A stretch of 64,000 bases of DNA from Enhygromyxa salina (GTDB lineage Bacteria > Myxococcota_A > Polyangia > Nannocystales > Nannocystaceae): assembly GCF_002994615.1 (NCBI RefSeq), contig NZ_PVNK01000114.1, positions 1-64,000 on the forward strand, given 5' to 3'. The notes beneath the pieces are model-generated. The model searched no databases. It saw only the letters and a program-made list of their open reading frames with translations, and was not told the DNA's origin. This document shows positions 51,631 to 60,240 of the stretch, in pieces (within the stretch, counting starts at the first letter, position 1; each line of letters opens with the position of its first letter). The position numbers and the translations under genes were made by a program.

Positions 51631-52150
51631 GGCGCGAGTCTAACACCCAAGGTCGCCTGCCCGCATGTCCGTCGCGCGCCGGCGAACGGAGATGTGTTCG
51701 CAGCAGTCGGCCACGCGGCCGACCCGGGCACGGCCCGAGGCCGGCACCGACCCGCTCGAGCTGCGACCGAGCGTCAAGCGGCCCTGTCGTAGTTGCTCGG
51801 CGATCTCGCCCGCGACCGAGCGCTGCGCGGCGAGCTCGGCGGGGTTGGGCCCGGGCTGATCGCCTGGTCCCGGTCGTCGAGCATCACCGTCCTTCGCCGG
51901 GCTCGCTGCACGTGCGCGTCGGCGCGTGGATCCAGCGTCGGCCCGGGCCGCCGAGCGAGTCGGGTATAGCCGCGATCTCCAGTATCACGATAGTTCGAAT
52001 GAGTCGCTCGATCAGGCCTCGCCGCGCGCGCCCGGGCGACGAAATTGCCGGGTTGCCGCGCGGTCGCCATCGCGCATGATCGAGTGACCAAGGATTCGCC
52101 GTATCAGCCTCGGCGTTGCGGCCGCAATACAACATTTCAGCGGAGCAAAC
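51631..52150 (+). other. 520-bp gap with no intact gene
   Basis: No complete gene is supported. The left half on the minus strand has coding-like third-position GC and is described separately as a possible broken gene. The right half becomes less GC-rich just before the catalase-like gene (AATACAACATTTCAGCGGAGCAAAC at 52125-52150, with a plausible ribosome site GCGGAG), probably its promoter region. Confidence 0.5.
51640..51884 (-). pseudogene. Possible frameshifted small gene
   Basis: From ATG 51884 the reading MLDDRDQAISPGP is followed, after a shift of frame near 51850, by NPAELAAQRSVAGEIAEQL, RQGRLTLGRS, then ARVGRVADCCEHISVRRR to a TAG at 51640. In the second frame nearly every third codon position is G or C for about 65 codons, as in real genes here. 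It lies directly upstream of the lipoprotein gene at 51630 on the same strand. No family is recognised. It may be a true shift, a sequencing error, or chance. Confidence 0.3.
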
Positions 52151-52942
52151 ATGATCTCATCCAAAGAAAACGTGGTTACCTTACATCGACCGAATAGCCT
52201 CGGTGAATTGCTGGGCTTGTGGGCGGGTGGCCTGATGGCGCCATCCTACGCCCTCGGCAGCCTGGTGCGCCAGGCGAGGATCTTCCATCCGCGGGGGGTC
52301 TACTTCAAGGCCGAGGTCGATGTCGCCGACGAGATCGATCCGCAGTTTGAGGCCCTCGCAGACGGGCTGACCAAGGGCGACACGATGGTCCGTCTGTCGA
52401 CCGGCTTCTGGAGTATGGGCCGGCTGATGTTGCCGGACATCCTCGGGGTCTCGGTCCGCTTCAATGCCGCCGCAGACGCCGGCTACGTCGCCCAGGATGG
52501 ATCGCAAGATCTCCTCATGGTGACCTCGAAGTTCCTGCTCACGCTGCCGATCGCTGCGCTCTTGACCAACTCACGGGACTTCCTGGCCAACGACTATCAC
52601 GGCATGGGTAAATACTCATTGGTGGGCAAGCCGAACATGTATTTACGCCTCAGGTCGATGATCCAATCGAGCAATTCGAGCCGCGATCGCTATGACAAGA
52701 TCCGGACCGACGTCGCCGACGGTGATGTGGTCTTCACGCTCGAGGCCGCGTCCAGGCTCGAGCCCTCGCGCTGGTATCCGCTCGTCCAGATCCGGCTCGT
52801 GAGCGAGTTGACGATCGACGATCGCGTGACGATGTTCTGGCCGTTCCGGACCGGGCTCGGGATCCGCCCCGAGGGCTTCACGCAGTTCCTGCGTCCGGCG
52901 CCGTATCTCGCCAGCCAGTGGGCTCGCAACGCGGGGGGGTAG
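52151..52942 (+). CDS. Catalase-superfamily-like protein of unknown function
   Basis: The 263-residue product has the layout of a minimal heme-catalase fold: ARIFHPRGVYFKAEVDVAD, GDTMVRLSTGFWSMGRLMLPDILGVSVRFN, QDLLMVTSKFLLTLPIAALLTNSRDFLANDY, SRWYPLVQIRLVSEL. In catalases these positions hold HGKG, vRFSTV and GFAVKFY, and DLVGNN. The distal His could be the H of FHPRG, but the proximal Tyr motif (RxxxxxxxY) is not obvious. It may be a heme-binding or merely related protein. The start ATG 52151 is preceded by GGAG. Confidence 0.6.
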   Translation: MISSKENVVTLHRPNSLGELLGLWAGGLMAPSYALGSLVRQARIFHPRGVYFKAEVDVADEIDPQFEALADGLTKGDTMVRLSTGFWSMGRLMLPDILGVSVRFNAAADAGYVAQDGSQDLLMVTSKFLLTLPIAALLTNSRDFLANDYHGMGKYSLVGKPNMYLRLRSMIQSSNSSRDRYDKIRTDVADGDVVFTLEAASRLEPSRWYPLVQIRLVSELTIDDRVTMFWPFRTGLGIRPEGFTQFLRPAPYLASQWARNAGG

Positions 52943-52962
52943 CAGCAAGGCCGAGCAGCCTG

Positions 52963-53130
52963 CTCGCAGGCTGCTGAACAACCCAGCGCGGCCCAGAGTG
53001 CGTCACTGGCGTACGAGGCCGCGAAGCCAAAACGACGCTGTATCGGGCATACTGCGAGCTTTTGGCGACAAAGGGATCGGAGGTCAGGGGCGTGCTCTGG
53101 GTCGTGGTGGGTTGTTCAGCAGCCTGCTAG
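52963..53130 (+). repeat. CTAG-type palindromic repeat with a family-1 core and different ends (copy F)
   Basis: The 168-bp element ends in CTAG at 53127-53130 and begins with CTCG at 52963. Its terminal repeats (GCAGGCTGCTGAACAACCCA, then GCCCAGAG) differ from the other copies, but the middle (53026-53080: AGCCAAAACGACGCTGTATC, then CTTTTGGCGACAAAG) clearly matches the family-1 core. So a related core is joined to different ends. Confidence 0.82.
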
Positions 53131-53178
53131 GATCCGCGAGTTCTGGCCGAGCACGAGCGCAGCGAACATGTCGGGGCG

Positions 53179-55464
53179 TTGGCCCGCGCCCGGGAGGGTC
53201 GATGGCTCGATCTCTTGGTGCCGATCGCGGTCCTGCTCGGGGCCGTGGTCGTCTTGCTCCCGGGGCTCGGGGCCACGGGCTTGTGGACCCAAGGTGAGCT
53301 GCCGATCCTCGATCGTACGCTCGCCGCCTTCGGTGAGCCGCGCTCGAACCTGGTCCGCAGCCCGTGGTTGCCCGATCAGCTCCGGACCTGGGCCTACGCC
53401 GCCGCCGGGCGCAGCGACTGGGGCCTGCGCCTGCCCGGCGCGCTCGCGGGCGTCGGCCTGGTCGCGCTGGCGCTGGCGACCGCCCGGCGGCTGGGCTGGT
53501 CGCCGGCCTGGGTCGCGCTCGCGGGTTGCTTCACCCTTGCGATGCCGCTGCTGCTGGCGTCGAGCCGGACGGCGCTCGGCAACCCGACGGGCGAGCTGTG
53601 GCTGTGCGTCGCAACCTTGGCCCTGCTCGCGGCCTGCGATCGCGGGCGCGAGCGCGAGCGGATCACGCGGGGGGTCCTCGGCGTGGTCGGGGTCGCCGGC
53701 CTGGCCGCGGCCGTGGCCTCGCTCGGGATCGTGCTCGGGGGGTGCTTGCCCCTGGGGCTCGTGGCTCTCGCCGACGTCGCCCGCGAGCCCGAGCACGGCG
53801 GCCTTCGGCTGCCGCGCTGGGCGGTCATCGGCGCGTGGACAACAAGCGCAGCGGCGGGCTTCGTCGGCCTGTGGCTGGCCTGGAACCAGGGCGAGGGCTA
53901 CATCCCGCTGCTCGGCGCGGCCAAGGATCTCGAGCTGCTCGAGGAGCCGACGCGCCGCGGGTTCACGGACACGCTCGAGTCGTTCGGCTACCAGGTGTTC
54001 CCGTTCACGGGCCTCGTCGTGCTCGGCCTGCTCGGCCCCGGTCGCGCGCGCTGGCCCGCGCTGTGGCTCGGGGTCGCGCTCGTCGCGACCAGCGTGTGGT
54101 CGCTGACCTACGGCCCGACCCCGATCCCCGTCACGATCCCTGCCGCGCTGCTCGCGACCGCCATGTGCAAGCGCATGTTCGACAGCCACGAGCCGATCGC
54201 CGCCCGGCGCCTGCTGCTCTTTTGTGCCGTGCTCGGCGCGCTCGTGCTCGGCAAGGACGCGGGCCGCCTGCCCCAGCACATCGCGTCGCCGCTGCTCGAG
54301 CTCAGCGATCTCGAGTTCCCAGCCGCGGGCCTGGTCCCGGGCTTCGATCCGGCGGAGTCGCTGCCGCGCATGGCCAAGCGCTTCGCCGCCTTGCTGATCC
54401 TGGCCCACGTCCTGGCCGCGCCGAGCGTCGATCAGCTGCGTTGGCGCAAGCGCCACGCCCAGCTGTGGTGGCTGCGCCGTTTCTCGCGGCTGACGACCGT
54501 GTTCGACCGCCTCGTGACCCGCGGCCACGAGCGCGACTCGGGCCTCGCGCGGGCCCGCGAGCTGGCCCCGCTCGCGCTCTTGTTCGTGGTCTTGACCCAG
54601 CAGATCTGGACCTACGGTCGGACCACGCTCACGCAGGTCAACGAGCAGCTGTCGATCGCCGGGCCGCTGCAGCGCTTCGCCGCGGCGGTCGAGCGCGGCG
54701 AGCTGCCCGAGCCGCAGCTGGGCCTGCACCGGATCCGCGACCCCGGGCTCGAGTACTACGGTCCGGGCACCGAGCACGAGGTGTTCTTGACCAACCGCGG
54801 CGACCTCGACCGGTGGCTGGGCGTCGACAGCCCGAGGACCGCGCTGATCCGTCGCGCCGATCTGCCGCCCGCGTTCAGCTCGGCGCGGACCGGCGGGCGG
54901 CCGCTCTACGTGCTCGACAACCTCCACCACGAGTATCTGCTCGTCGCCAACTTCCTGCCCGAGGGCTACGAGGATCACAACCCCCTGCATGGGATCGCCT
55001 TCGACGAGCCCGTGACCCTGGCCAACGAGACCCTCGTTGGCTGGGACCCCTACGTCGAGCTGATCGCGTGGGAGATCGACGGCGAGCTCCACCGGGGCAG
55101 CTCGGCGACGCTGCACATGGTGTTTCGCGTCAAGCGGCCGATGCCGGCCGGGACCAAAATGTACGCGCGGCTGCAAAAGGGCAAGGTCAGCCGGGTCGCC
55201 GCCGCGCCCCACGAGCTGACCGGCGGCGTGTTCCCGCCGAACTACTGGCGCGCCGGGGACTACATTCATCACCGCTTCGAGTTCGAGGTTCCGTGGCTGG
55301 AGGTCCTGCCCGGGGAGCATGAGCTGATCGTCGGCATGCGGCGCTCGGAGAAGTCCAACCTGAAGATCTCCACGCCCGAGGACAAGACCGGGGAGTTTGG
55401 GGTCACGATCCGGGGCAAGAAGCACGAGTTTGCGACGATCGGCGCCGTCGAGCTGGCTTGGTAG
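53179..55464 (+). CDS. Large membrane protein, ArnT/GT39-like glycosyltransferase fold
   Basis: The product is 761 residues from TTG 53179; the start is uncertain. The N-terminal half has about ten membrane segments (LLVPIAVLLGAVVVLLPGLGAT, ALAGVGLVALALATARRL, GVLGVVGVAGLAAAVASLGIVL, LLFCAVLGALVLG). An early motif LWTQGELPILDRT resembles the D/E-E loop of GT-C enzymes that use polyprenyl-phosphate sugars, followed by a region like DWGLRLPGAL seen in ArnT-type proteins. The C-terminal 300 residues are soluble and beta-rich (RGSSATLHMVFRVKRPMPAGTKMYARLQ). A glycosyltransferase role is probable, not proven. Confidence 0.72.
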   Translation: MARAREGRWLDLLVPIAVLLGAVVVLLPGLGATGLWTQGELPILDRTLAAFGEPRSNLVRSPWLPDQLRTWAYAAAGRSDWGLRLPGALAGVGLVALALATARRLGWSPAWVALAGCFTLAMPLLLASSRTALGNPTGELWLCVATLALLAACDRGRERERITRGVLGVVGVAGLAAAVASLGIVLGGCLPLGLVALADVAREPEHGGLRLPRWAVIGAWTTSAAAGFVGLWLAWNQGEGYIPLLGAAKDLELLEEPTRRGFTDTLESFGYQVFPFTGLVVLGLLGPGRARWPALWLGVALVATSVWSLTYGPTPIPVTIPAALLATAMCKRMFDSHEPIAARRLLLFCAVLGALVLGKDAGRLPQHIASPLLELSDLEFPAAGLVPGFDPAESLPRMAKRFAALLILAHVLAAPSVDQLRWRKRHAQLWWLRRFSRLTTVFDRLVTRGHERDSGLARARELAPLALLFVVLTQQIWTYGRTTLTQVNEQLSIAGPLQRFAAAVERGELPEPQLGLHRIRDPGLEYYGPGTEHEVFLTNRGDLDRWLGVDSPRTALIRRADLPPAFSSARTGGRPLYVLDNLHHEYLLVANFLPEGYEDHNPLHGIAFDEPVTLANETLVGWDPYVELIAWEIDGELHRGSSATLHMVFRVKRPMPAGTKMYARLQKGKVSRVAAAPHELTGGVFPPNYWRAGDYIHHRFEFEVPWLEVLPGEHELIVGMRRSEKSNLKISTPEDKTGEFGVTIRGKKHEFATIGAVELAW

Positions 55465-55521
55465 ATGGCTACAATTTCGGCGCGGTCCGAGCCGCCCGAA
55501 TCCCGCGACGATCGATGTTCG

Positions 55522-55557
55522 GTGTTTCAATGTTTCAGTAAAATTGAAACACAACGA
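55522..55557 (+). promoter_or_regulatory. Palindromic operator-like site upstream of the molybdoenzyme operon
   Basis: Perfect 10-bp arms GTGTTTCAAT (55522-55531) and ATTGAAACAC (55543-55552) with 11 bp between, plus an extra TGTTTCA in the spacer and CGAAAC just after. It lies about 80-110 bp upstream of the ATG at 55634 and is AT-rich in a GC-rich setting. A dimeric regulator could bind and control the operon. Confidence 0.6.
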
Positions 55558-55633
55558 AACCAAACCTGCGTGGGGTCTCACGGACCCAGGCGAACGCTCC
55601 TCTGAACACTGATCATCGACCCCTCCCTCTGGC

Positions 55634-57331
55634 ATGGGGATTGCTCGGATCAAGGTCCGGGCAATCCCCGTGAACTACGGCTTCGTCATCGACAACAGCC
55701 GCTGCATCGGCTGCCACGCGTGCAGCACGGCGTGCAAGAGCGAGAACGAGGTCCCGCTCGGGGTCAACCGGACGTGGGTCAAATACGTCGAGCACGGCGC
55801 CTTTCCAGACGTCACGCGGAGCTTCCAGGTCACGCGCTGCAACCACTGCGAGAATCCACCGTGTGTGCGTATTTGCCCGGTCACGGCCATGTACCAGCGC
55901 GACGACGGCATCGTCGAATTCGACAAGGACGTGTGCATTGGCTGCAAAGCGTGCATGCAGGCGTGCCCCTACGACGCGATTCACATTGACCCCAACACCC
56001 ACACCGCGGCCAAGTGCCATTATTGTGCGCACCGCGTTGACCTTGGGCTCGAGCCAGCTTGCGCGGTCGTGTGTCCAACCGAGGCGATCGTCGCGGGTGA
56101 CCTCGACGATCCGATGAGCAAGATCGCCAAGCTCGTCGGGCGCAGCCGCACGAGCGTGCGCAAGCCCGAGCAGGGGACCTCGCCCAAGGTGCTCTACATC
56201 GAGGGCGACGCCCTCGCGCTCCACCCGACGGTCCTGGCCGAGCGGCCCAGGCAGCTCGCGTTCACCCAGGTCGTGACCAGGCAAGGCAGCACGCCCGCGC
56301 CCGCGGCCCCGAAGTCGCCAGCCAAGACCGCGGCCTCGGGCGCGCGGCTGCGGGCGCCGCAGGCTCAGGGCTTGCCGAGCACGACGATTCGCTCGGGCGG
56401 GCGGATGGCCGAGCAGATGGTCCAGCTCGGCTACAACGCCCAGCACGAGATCCCGTGGCACTGGCAGGTCCCGGCCTACCTGGTGACCAAGGGCATCGCG
56501 GCCGGCATCTTCGCGTTCCTCGCGATCGGCTGGAACCTCGGCCTGTTCGCGTTCGACCTGGGCGCGATGATCTGGGCCGGCTTGCTGGCCGTGCTCGCAA
56601 CCTTGGCCACGACCGGGCTGCTGGTCGCCGACCTCGAGCGACCCGAGCGCTTCTTGTCGATCCTCTTGCGTCCGCAGTGGCGCAGCTGGCTGACGCGCGG
56701 GGCTTTTTTGCTGGTCGGCTTCGCCGGGGTCTCGGGCGCGTGGTGGGCGGTCGAGGCCGCAGCCGCGTGGACCGGCGCGTTCGAGGTCTCGGCGCTCGCC
56801 CGCGCGGCGCTGGGCTGGGCGACGGCGCCGCTGGCGATCGGCGCGGCGGTCTACACCGCGTTCTTGTTCGCCCAGGCCGAGGGCCGGGATCTGTGGCAGA
56901 GCCCGCTGCTGCCGATCCACCTGCTGATCCAGGCGACGATGATGGGCACCGGGGCGCTGCTGTGCGTGGCCGCGTTCGTCGAGCTCGACCCGGGGCTGGT
57001 CGCGGCCGCGCGCGTGACCCTGGGCGTGAGCCTGGCCGTCGACCTGTTTGCGATCTTGGTCGGCGAGCTCGGGATCCCCCACGCGACCGAGCTCGCCGCC
57101 CGGGCGGCCCACGAGATCCACCGCGGTCGCTACGCGGCCGGGTTTTGGTGGGGCGCGATCGTGCTCGGGCACCTCGTCCCGCTCGCCCTGCTGCTCGCGC
57201 CCGCGTGGGGGCCAGCGCCGGTCGCGGGGGGCGGATGGCTCGGCGCGCTCGCGGCCGCGTGCGCGACCGTCGGCCTCTACATCTACGAGTACGCCTTCGT
57301 CATGGCCCCGCAGGAGCTGCCCAACTCATGA
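55634..57331 (+). CDS. Fused NrfC-like ferredoxin and NrfD-like membrane subunit
   Basis: The 565-residue product joins two subunits usually encoded separately. Residues 10-190 have four Cys clusters for [4Fe-4S] centres: SRCIGCHACSTACKSEN, TRCNHCENPPCVRICPV, VCIGCKACMQACPYDA and AKCHYCAHRVD...ACAVVCP. After a Pro/Ala linker (about 215-255), residues about 265-560 form some eight membrane segments (YLVTKGIAAGIFAFLAIGW, AGLLAVLATLATTGLLVADL, LLIQATMMGTGALLCVAAFVEL) of the NrfD/PsrC type that binds quinone. It passes electrons between the quinone pool and the molybdoenzyme encoded next, whose ATG overlaps its stop. Confidence 0.93.
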   Translation: MGIARIKVRAIPVNYGFVIDNSRCIGCHACSTACKSENEVPLGVNRTWVKYVEHGAFPDVTRSFQVTRCNHCENPPCVRICPVTAMYQRDDGIVEFDKDVCIGCKACMQACPYDAIHIDPNTHTAAKCHYCAHRVDLGLEPACAVVCPTEAIVAGDLDDPMSKIAKLVGRSRTSVRKPEQGTSPKVLYIEGDALALHPTVLAERPRQLAFTQVVTRQGSTPAPAAPKSPAKTAASGARLRAPQAQGLPSTTIRSGGRMAEQMVQLGYNAQHEIPWHWQVPAYLVTKGIAAGIFAFLAIGWNLGLFAFDLGAMIWAGLLAVLATLATTGLLVADLERPERFLSILLRPQWRSWLTRGAFLLVGFAGVSGAWWAVEAAAAWTGAFEVSALARAALGWATAPLAIGAAVYTAFLFAQAEGRDLWQSPLLPIHLLIQATMMGTGALLCVAAFVELDPGLVAAARVTLGVSLAVDLFAILVGELGIPHATELAARAAHEIHRGRYAAGFWWGAIVLGHLVPLALLLAPAWGPAPVAGGGWLGALAAACATVGLYIYEYAFVMAPQELPNS

Positions 57332-60240
57332 GCGGAGGTCCCGAGACCCTCGCCGACAAGGTCGGGCGGCTGCTGACCAAGGTCCTGCGTCCCGGCTTCG
57401 GCGGCGACGAGCCCGTGATCGCGAGCGAGCAGACCAACGCCGCTGGCGAGGCGCTGCCGAGCTACGGCGCCGCCGAGCCCTCGCGCGAGCCGGTCTCGCT
57501 GCTCGAGGTCGACCACGGCGACGGCCGCATGAGCCGCTACCCGCCGCCCGAGCGCTGGGACGACTGGGTCGAGTGGGACGCCAAGGCCTGGCCGCGCAAG
57601 ATCCCCCGGCGCTACTCGCTGGTCCCGACGATCTGCTTCAACTGCGAGAGCGCCTGCGGGCTCCTGGCCTACGTCGACAAGACGACCTTCGAGATCCGCA
57701 AGTTCGAGGGCAACCCGGCCCACCCGGGCAGCCGCGGCCGCAACTGCGCCAAGGGCCCGGCGACCCACAACCAGATCTACGACCCCGAGCGGATCTTGTA
57801 TCCGCTCAAGCGCGTCGGGGCCCGGGGCGAGGGCAAGTGGAAGCGGGTCAGCTGGGACGAGGCGCTCGACGACATCGCGGCCAAGATGCGCCAGTCTCGC
57901 GAGCGCCGCCGCGACGGCATCATGTATCACGTCGGCCGGCCCGGCGAAGATCACTACACCAACCGCTGCATCACCGCCTGGGGCGTCGACGGGCACAACA
58001 GCCACACCAACATCTGCTCGTCGGGCGCCCGGGTTGGCTACGCGCTGTGGACGGGCTGCGATCGCCCGAGCCCCGATCACGCCAACGCCCGGGTGATCTT
58101 GCTGATCTCGAGCCACCTCGAGACCGGCCACTACTTCAACCCCCACGCCCAGCGGATCATCGAGGCCAAGAGCGCGGGGGCCAAGATCATCACCCTCGAT
58201 CCGCGCCTGTCGAACACCGCCGCGCGCAGCGACCTGTGGCTGCCGAGCTGGCCCGGCTCCGAGAGCGTGATCTTGCTTGCGATCGCGGCCCACCTGATCC
58301 GCCGCCGCAGCTACGACCGCGAGTTCATGCGCCGCTGGGTCAACTGGGACCAGCTCCTGCGCGAGGGCCCGGGCCTGCCGGGGATGCCCGACCTGCCCGC
58401 GAGCGCCGCGGGAGCCGAGGGCGAGCTCAGCTTCGAGGACTTCGAGGCCTACCTCGAGCGGCTCTACGGCGAGTTCACCTTCGAGCAGGCCGCCGAGGCC
58501 TCGCAGGTCCCGATCGAGCGGATCGAGGAGGCCGCGCGTCTGGTCGAGGGCGCGGGCTCGCGGCTCGCGACGCACACCTGGCGCTCGGCCTCGATCGGCA
58601 ACCGCGGCGGCTGGCAGGTCGCGCGCTGCCTGTTCTTTCTCAACGTGCTCACGGGCAGCGTCGGGACCCCGGGCGGGACCTCGATGAACGCGTGGAACAA
58701 GTTCGTGCCCAAGCCCTTCGCCTCGCCGCCGGCCTTCGAGGCCTGGAACGAGCTCCAGCTCCCGCACGAGTGGCCGCTGGCCTTCTTCGAGATGAGCTTC
58801 TTGCTCCCGCACTTCCTCGCCGAGGGCCGCGGGACCGTCGACGTCTACTTCACGCGGGTCTACAACCCGATGTGGATCAACCCCGACGGCTTCATGTGGC
58901 TCGAGGCCCTGCGCGACGAGGACAAGCTCGGGCTCCACGTCGCGCTCACGCCAACCTGGAACGAGTCGGCGTGGTTCGCCGACTACGTGCTGCCGATGGG
59001 CCACGCGGGGGAGCGCCACGATCTGATGAGCCAAGAGACCCACGCCGGGCAGTGGATCGGCTTTCGTCAGCCGGTCCGCCGCGTGGCCCTCGAGCGCGCG
59101 GGGCGGCCGGTTCAGTTCACCCACGAGGCCAACCCCGGCAAGGTCTGGGAGGAGGCGGAGTTTTGGGTCGAGCTCTCGTGGCGGATGGACCCCGACGGCA
59201 GCCTCGGGATCCGCGAGTGGTTCGCGAGCCCCGCGGATCCGAGCCGGCCGATCACCCAGGACGAGTATTGGGCCCACGTGTTCGAGCACAGCGTCCCGGG
59301 CCTGCCCGAGGCCGCGGCGGCCGAAGAGCTGAGCCCGCTCGCCTACATGCGCAAGTACGGCTGCTTCGAGGTCCTGCGCTCGAACTACACGCCCTACGAG
59401 GCCGAGGGCTTCGCCACGCCCAGCGGCAAGCTCGAGCTGTTCTCGCCCACGATGCGCGACTGGGGCTGGCCCGAGCGCGAGCACGTGATCCCCTGGCCCC
59501 TCGACAGCCACGTGTCGCCGGCCAACATCGACCGCGACCGGGGCCAGATGCTGCTGCTGCCCAACTTTCGGCTCCCGACGCTGATCCACACCCGCTCGGC
59601 CAACGCCAAGTGGCTCTACGAGATCAGCCACGCCAACCCGGTCTGGATCCACCCCAGCGACGCGGGCCGGATCGGGGTTCAAAGCGGCGAGCTCGTCCGG
59701 GTCCAGACCGAGATCGGCTACTTCGTCGACAAGGTCTACGTGACCGAGGGCATCAAGCCGGGGATCATCGCGATGAGCCATCACCTCGGGCGCTGGCGGC
59801 TAGCGAGCGACATGGGCGGCAACCCGGGCATGAGCGCGCTCGCGCAGCTCGACGAGGACGGCGAGGGCGGCCACGCGCTCAACATCCTCGAGCACGGCCG
59901 CGCGTGGGACAGCTTCGACCCCGACACCGCGCGGATCTGGTGGCAGGACGTCGGCGTGCACCAGAACCTGACCCACGCCGTCCACCCCGATCCGATCAGC
60001 GGCGCGCACTGCTGGCTGCAAAAGGCGCTGAGCGTGCGCAAGGCCGGGGCCTCCGACCGCCACGGCGACGTCCACGTCGACACGCGCAAGTCGATGGCGG
60101 TGTATCGGCAGTGGCACGCGCTCACGCGCTCGGCCGTCGATCACAGCCCCGACGGCACCCGGCGGCCGTGGTGGCTCAAGCGCCCGCTCAAGCCGACCCG
60201 GGCCGCCTACGCCCTGCCCGAGGAGCCCTTCGGCCGATGA
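57328..60240 (+). CDS. Molybdopterin-dependent oxidoreductase, catalytic subunit
   Basis: The 970-residue product has a long N-terminal extension, then an iron-sulfur site C103-x2-C106-x3-C110 with C140 (TICFNCESACG, GRNCAKGP). The molybdopterin domains follow: RVSWDEALDDIAAKM, ITAWGVDGHNSHTNICSSGAR, where C230 is a candidate Mo ligand, AKIITLDPRLSNTAA, DYVLPMGHAGERHD, and a C-terminal cofactor domain (PLTLIHTRSANAKW-like; GELVRVQTEIGYFVDKVYVTEGIKPGI). It groups by pattern with polysulfide/thiosulfate reductase or formate-type enzymes; no twin-arginine signal is seen. Substrate unproven; context suggests sulfur chemistry. Confidence 0.92.
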   Translation: MSGGPETLADKVGRLLTKVLRPGFGGDEPVIASEQTNAAGEALPSYGAAEPSREPVSLLEVDHGDGRMSRYPPPERWDDWVEWDAKAWPRKIPRRYSLVPTICFNCESACGLLAYVDKTTFEIRKFEGNPAHPGSRGRNCAKGPATHNQIYDPERILYPLKRVGARGEGKWKRVSWDEALDDIAAKMRQSRERRRDGIMYHVGRPGEDHYTNRCITAWGVDGHNSHTNICSSGARVGYALWTGCDRPSPDHANARVILLISSHLETGHYFNPHAQRIIEAKSAGAKIITLDPRLSNTAARSDLWLPSWPGSESVILLAIAAHLIRRRSYDREFMRRWVNWDQLLREGPGLPGMPDLPASAAGAEGELSFEDFEAYLERLYGEFTFEQAAEASQVPIERIEEAARLVEGAGSRLATHTWRSASIGNRGGWQVARCLFFLNVLTGSVGTPGGTSMNAWNKFVPKPFASPPAFEAWNELQLPHEWPLAFFEMSFLLPHFLAEGRGTVDVYFTRVYNPMWINPDGFMWLEALRDEDKLGLHVALTPTWNESAWFADYVLPMGHAGERHDLMSQETHAGQWIGFRQPVRRVALERAGRPVQFTHEANPGKVWEEAEFWVELSWRMDPDGSLGIREWFASPADPSRPITQDEYWAHVFEHSVPGLPEAAAAEELSPLAYMRKYGCFEVLRSNYTPYEAEGFATPSGKLELFSPTMRDWGWPEREHVIPWPLDSHVSPANIDRDRGQMLLLPNFRLPTLIHTRSANAKWLYEISHANPVWIHPSDAGRIGVQSGELVRVQTEIGYFVDKVYVTEGIKPGIIAMSHHLGRWRLASDMGGNPGMSALAQLDEDGEGGHALNILEHGRAWDSFDPDTARIWWQDVGVHQNLTHAVHPDPISGAHCWLQKALSVRKAGASDRHGDVHVDTRKSMAVYRQWHALTRSAVDHSPDGTRRPWWLKRPLKPTRAAYALPEEPFGR

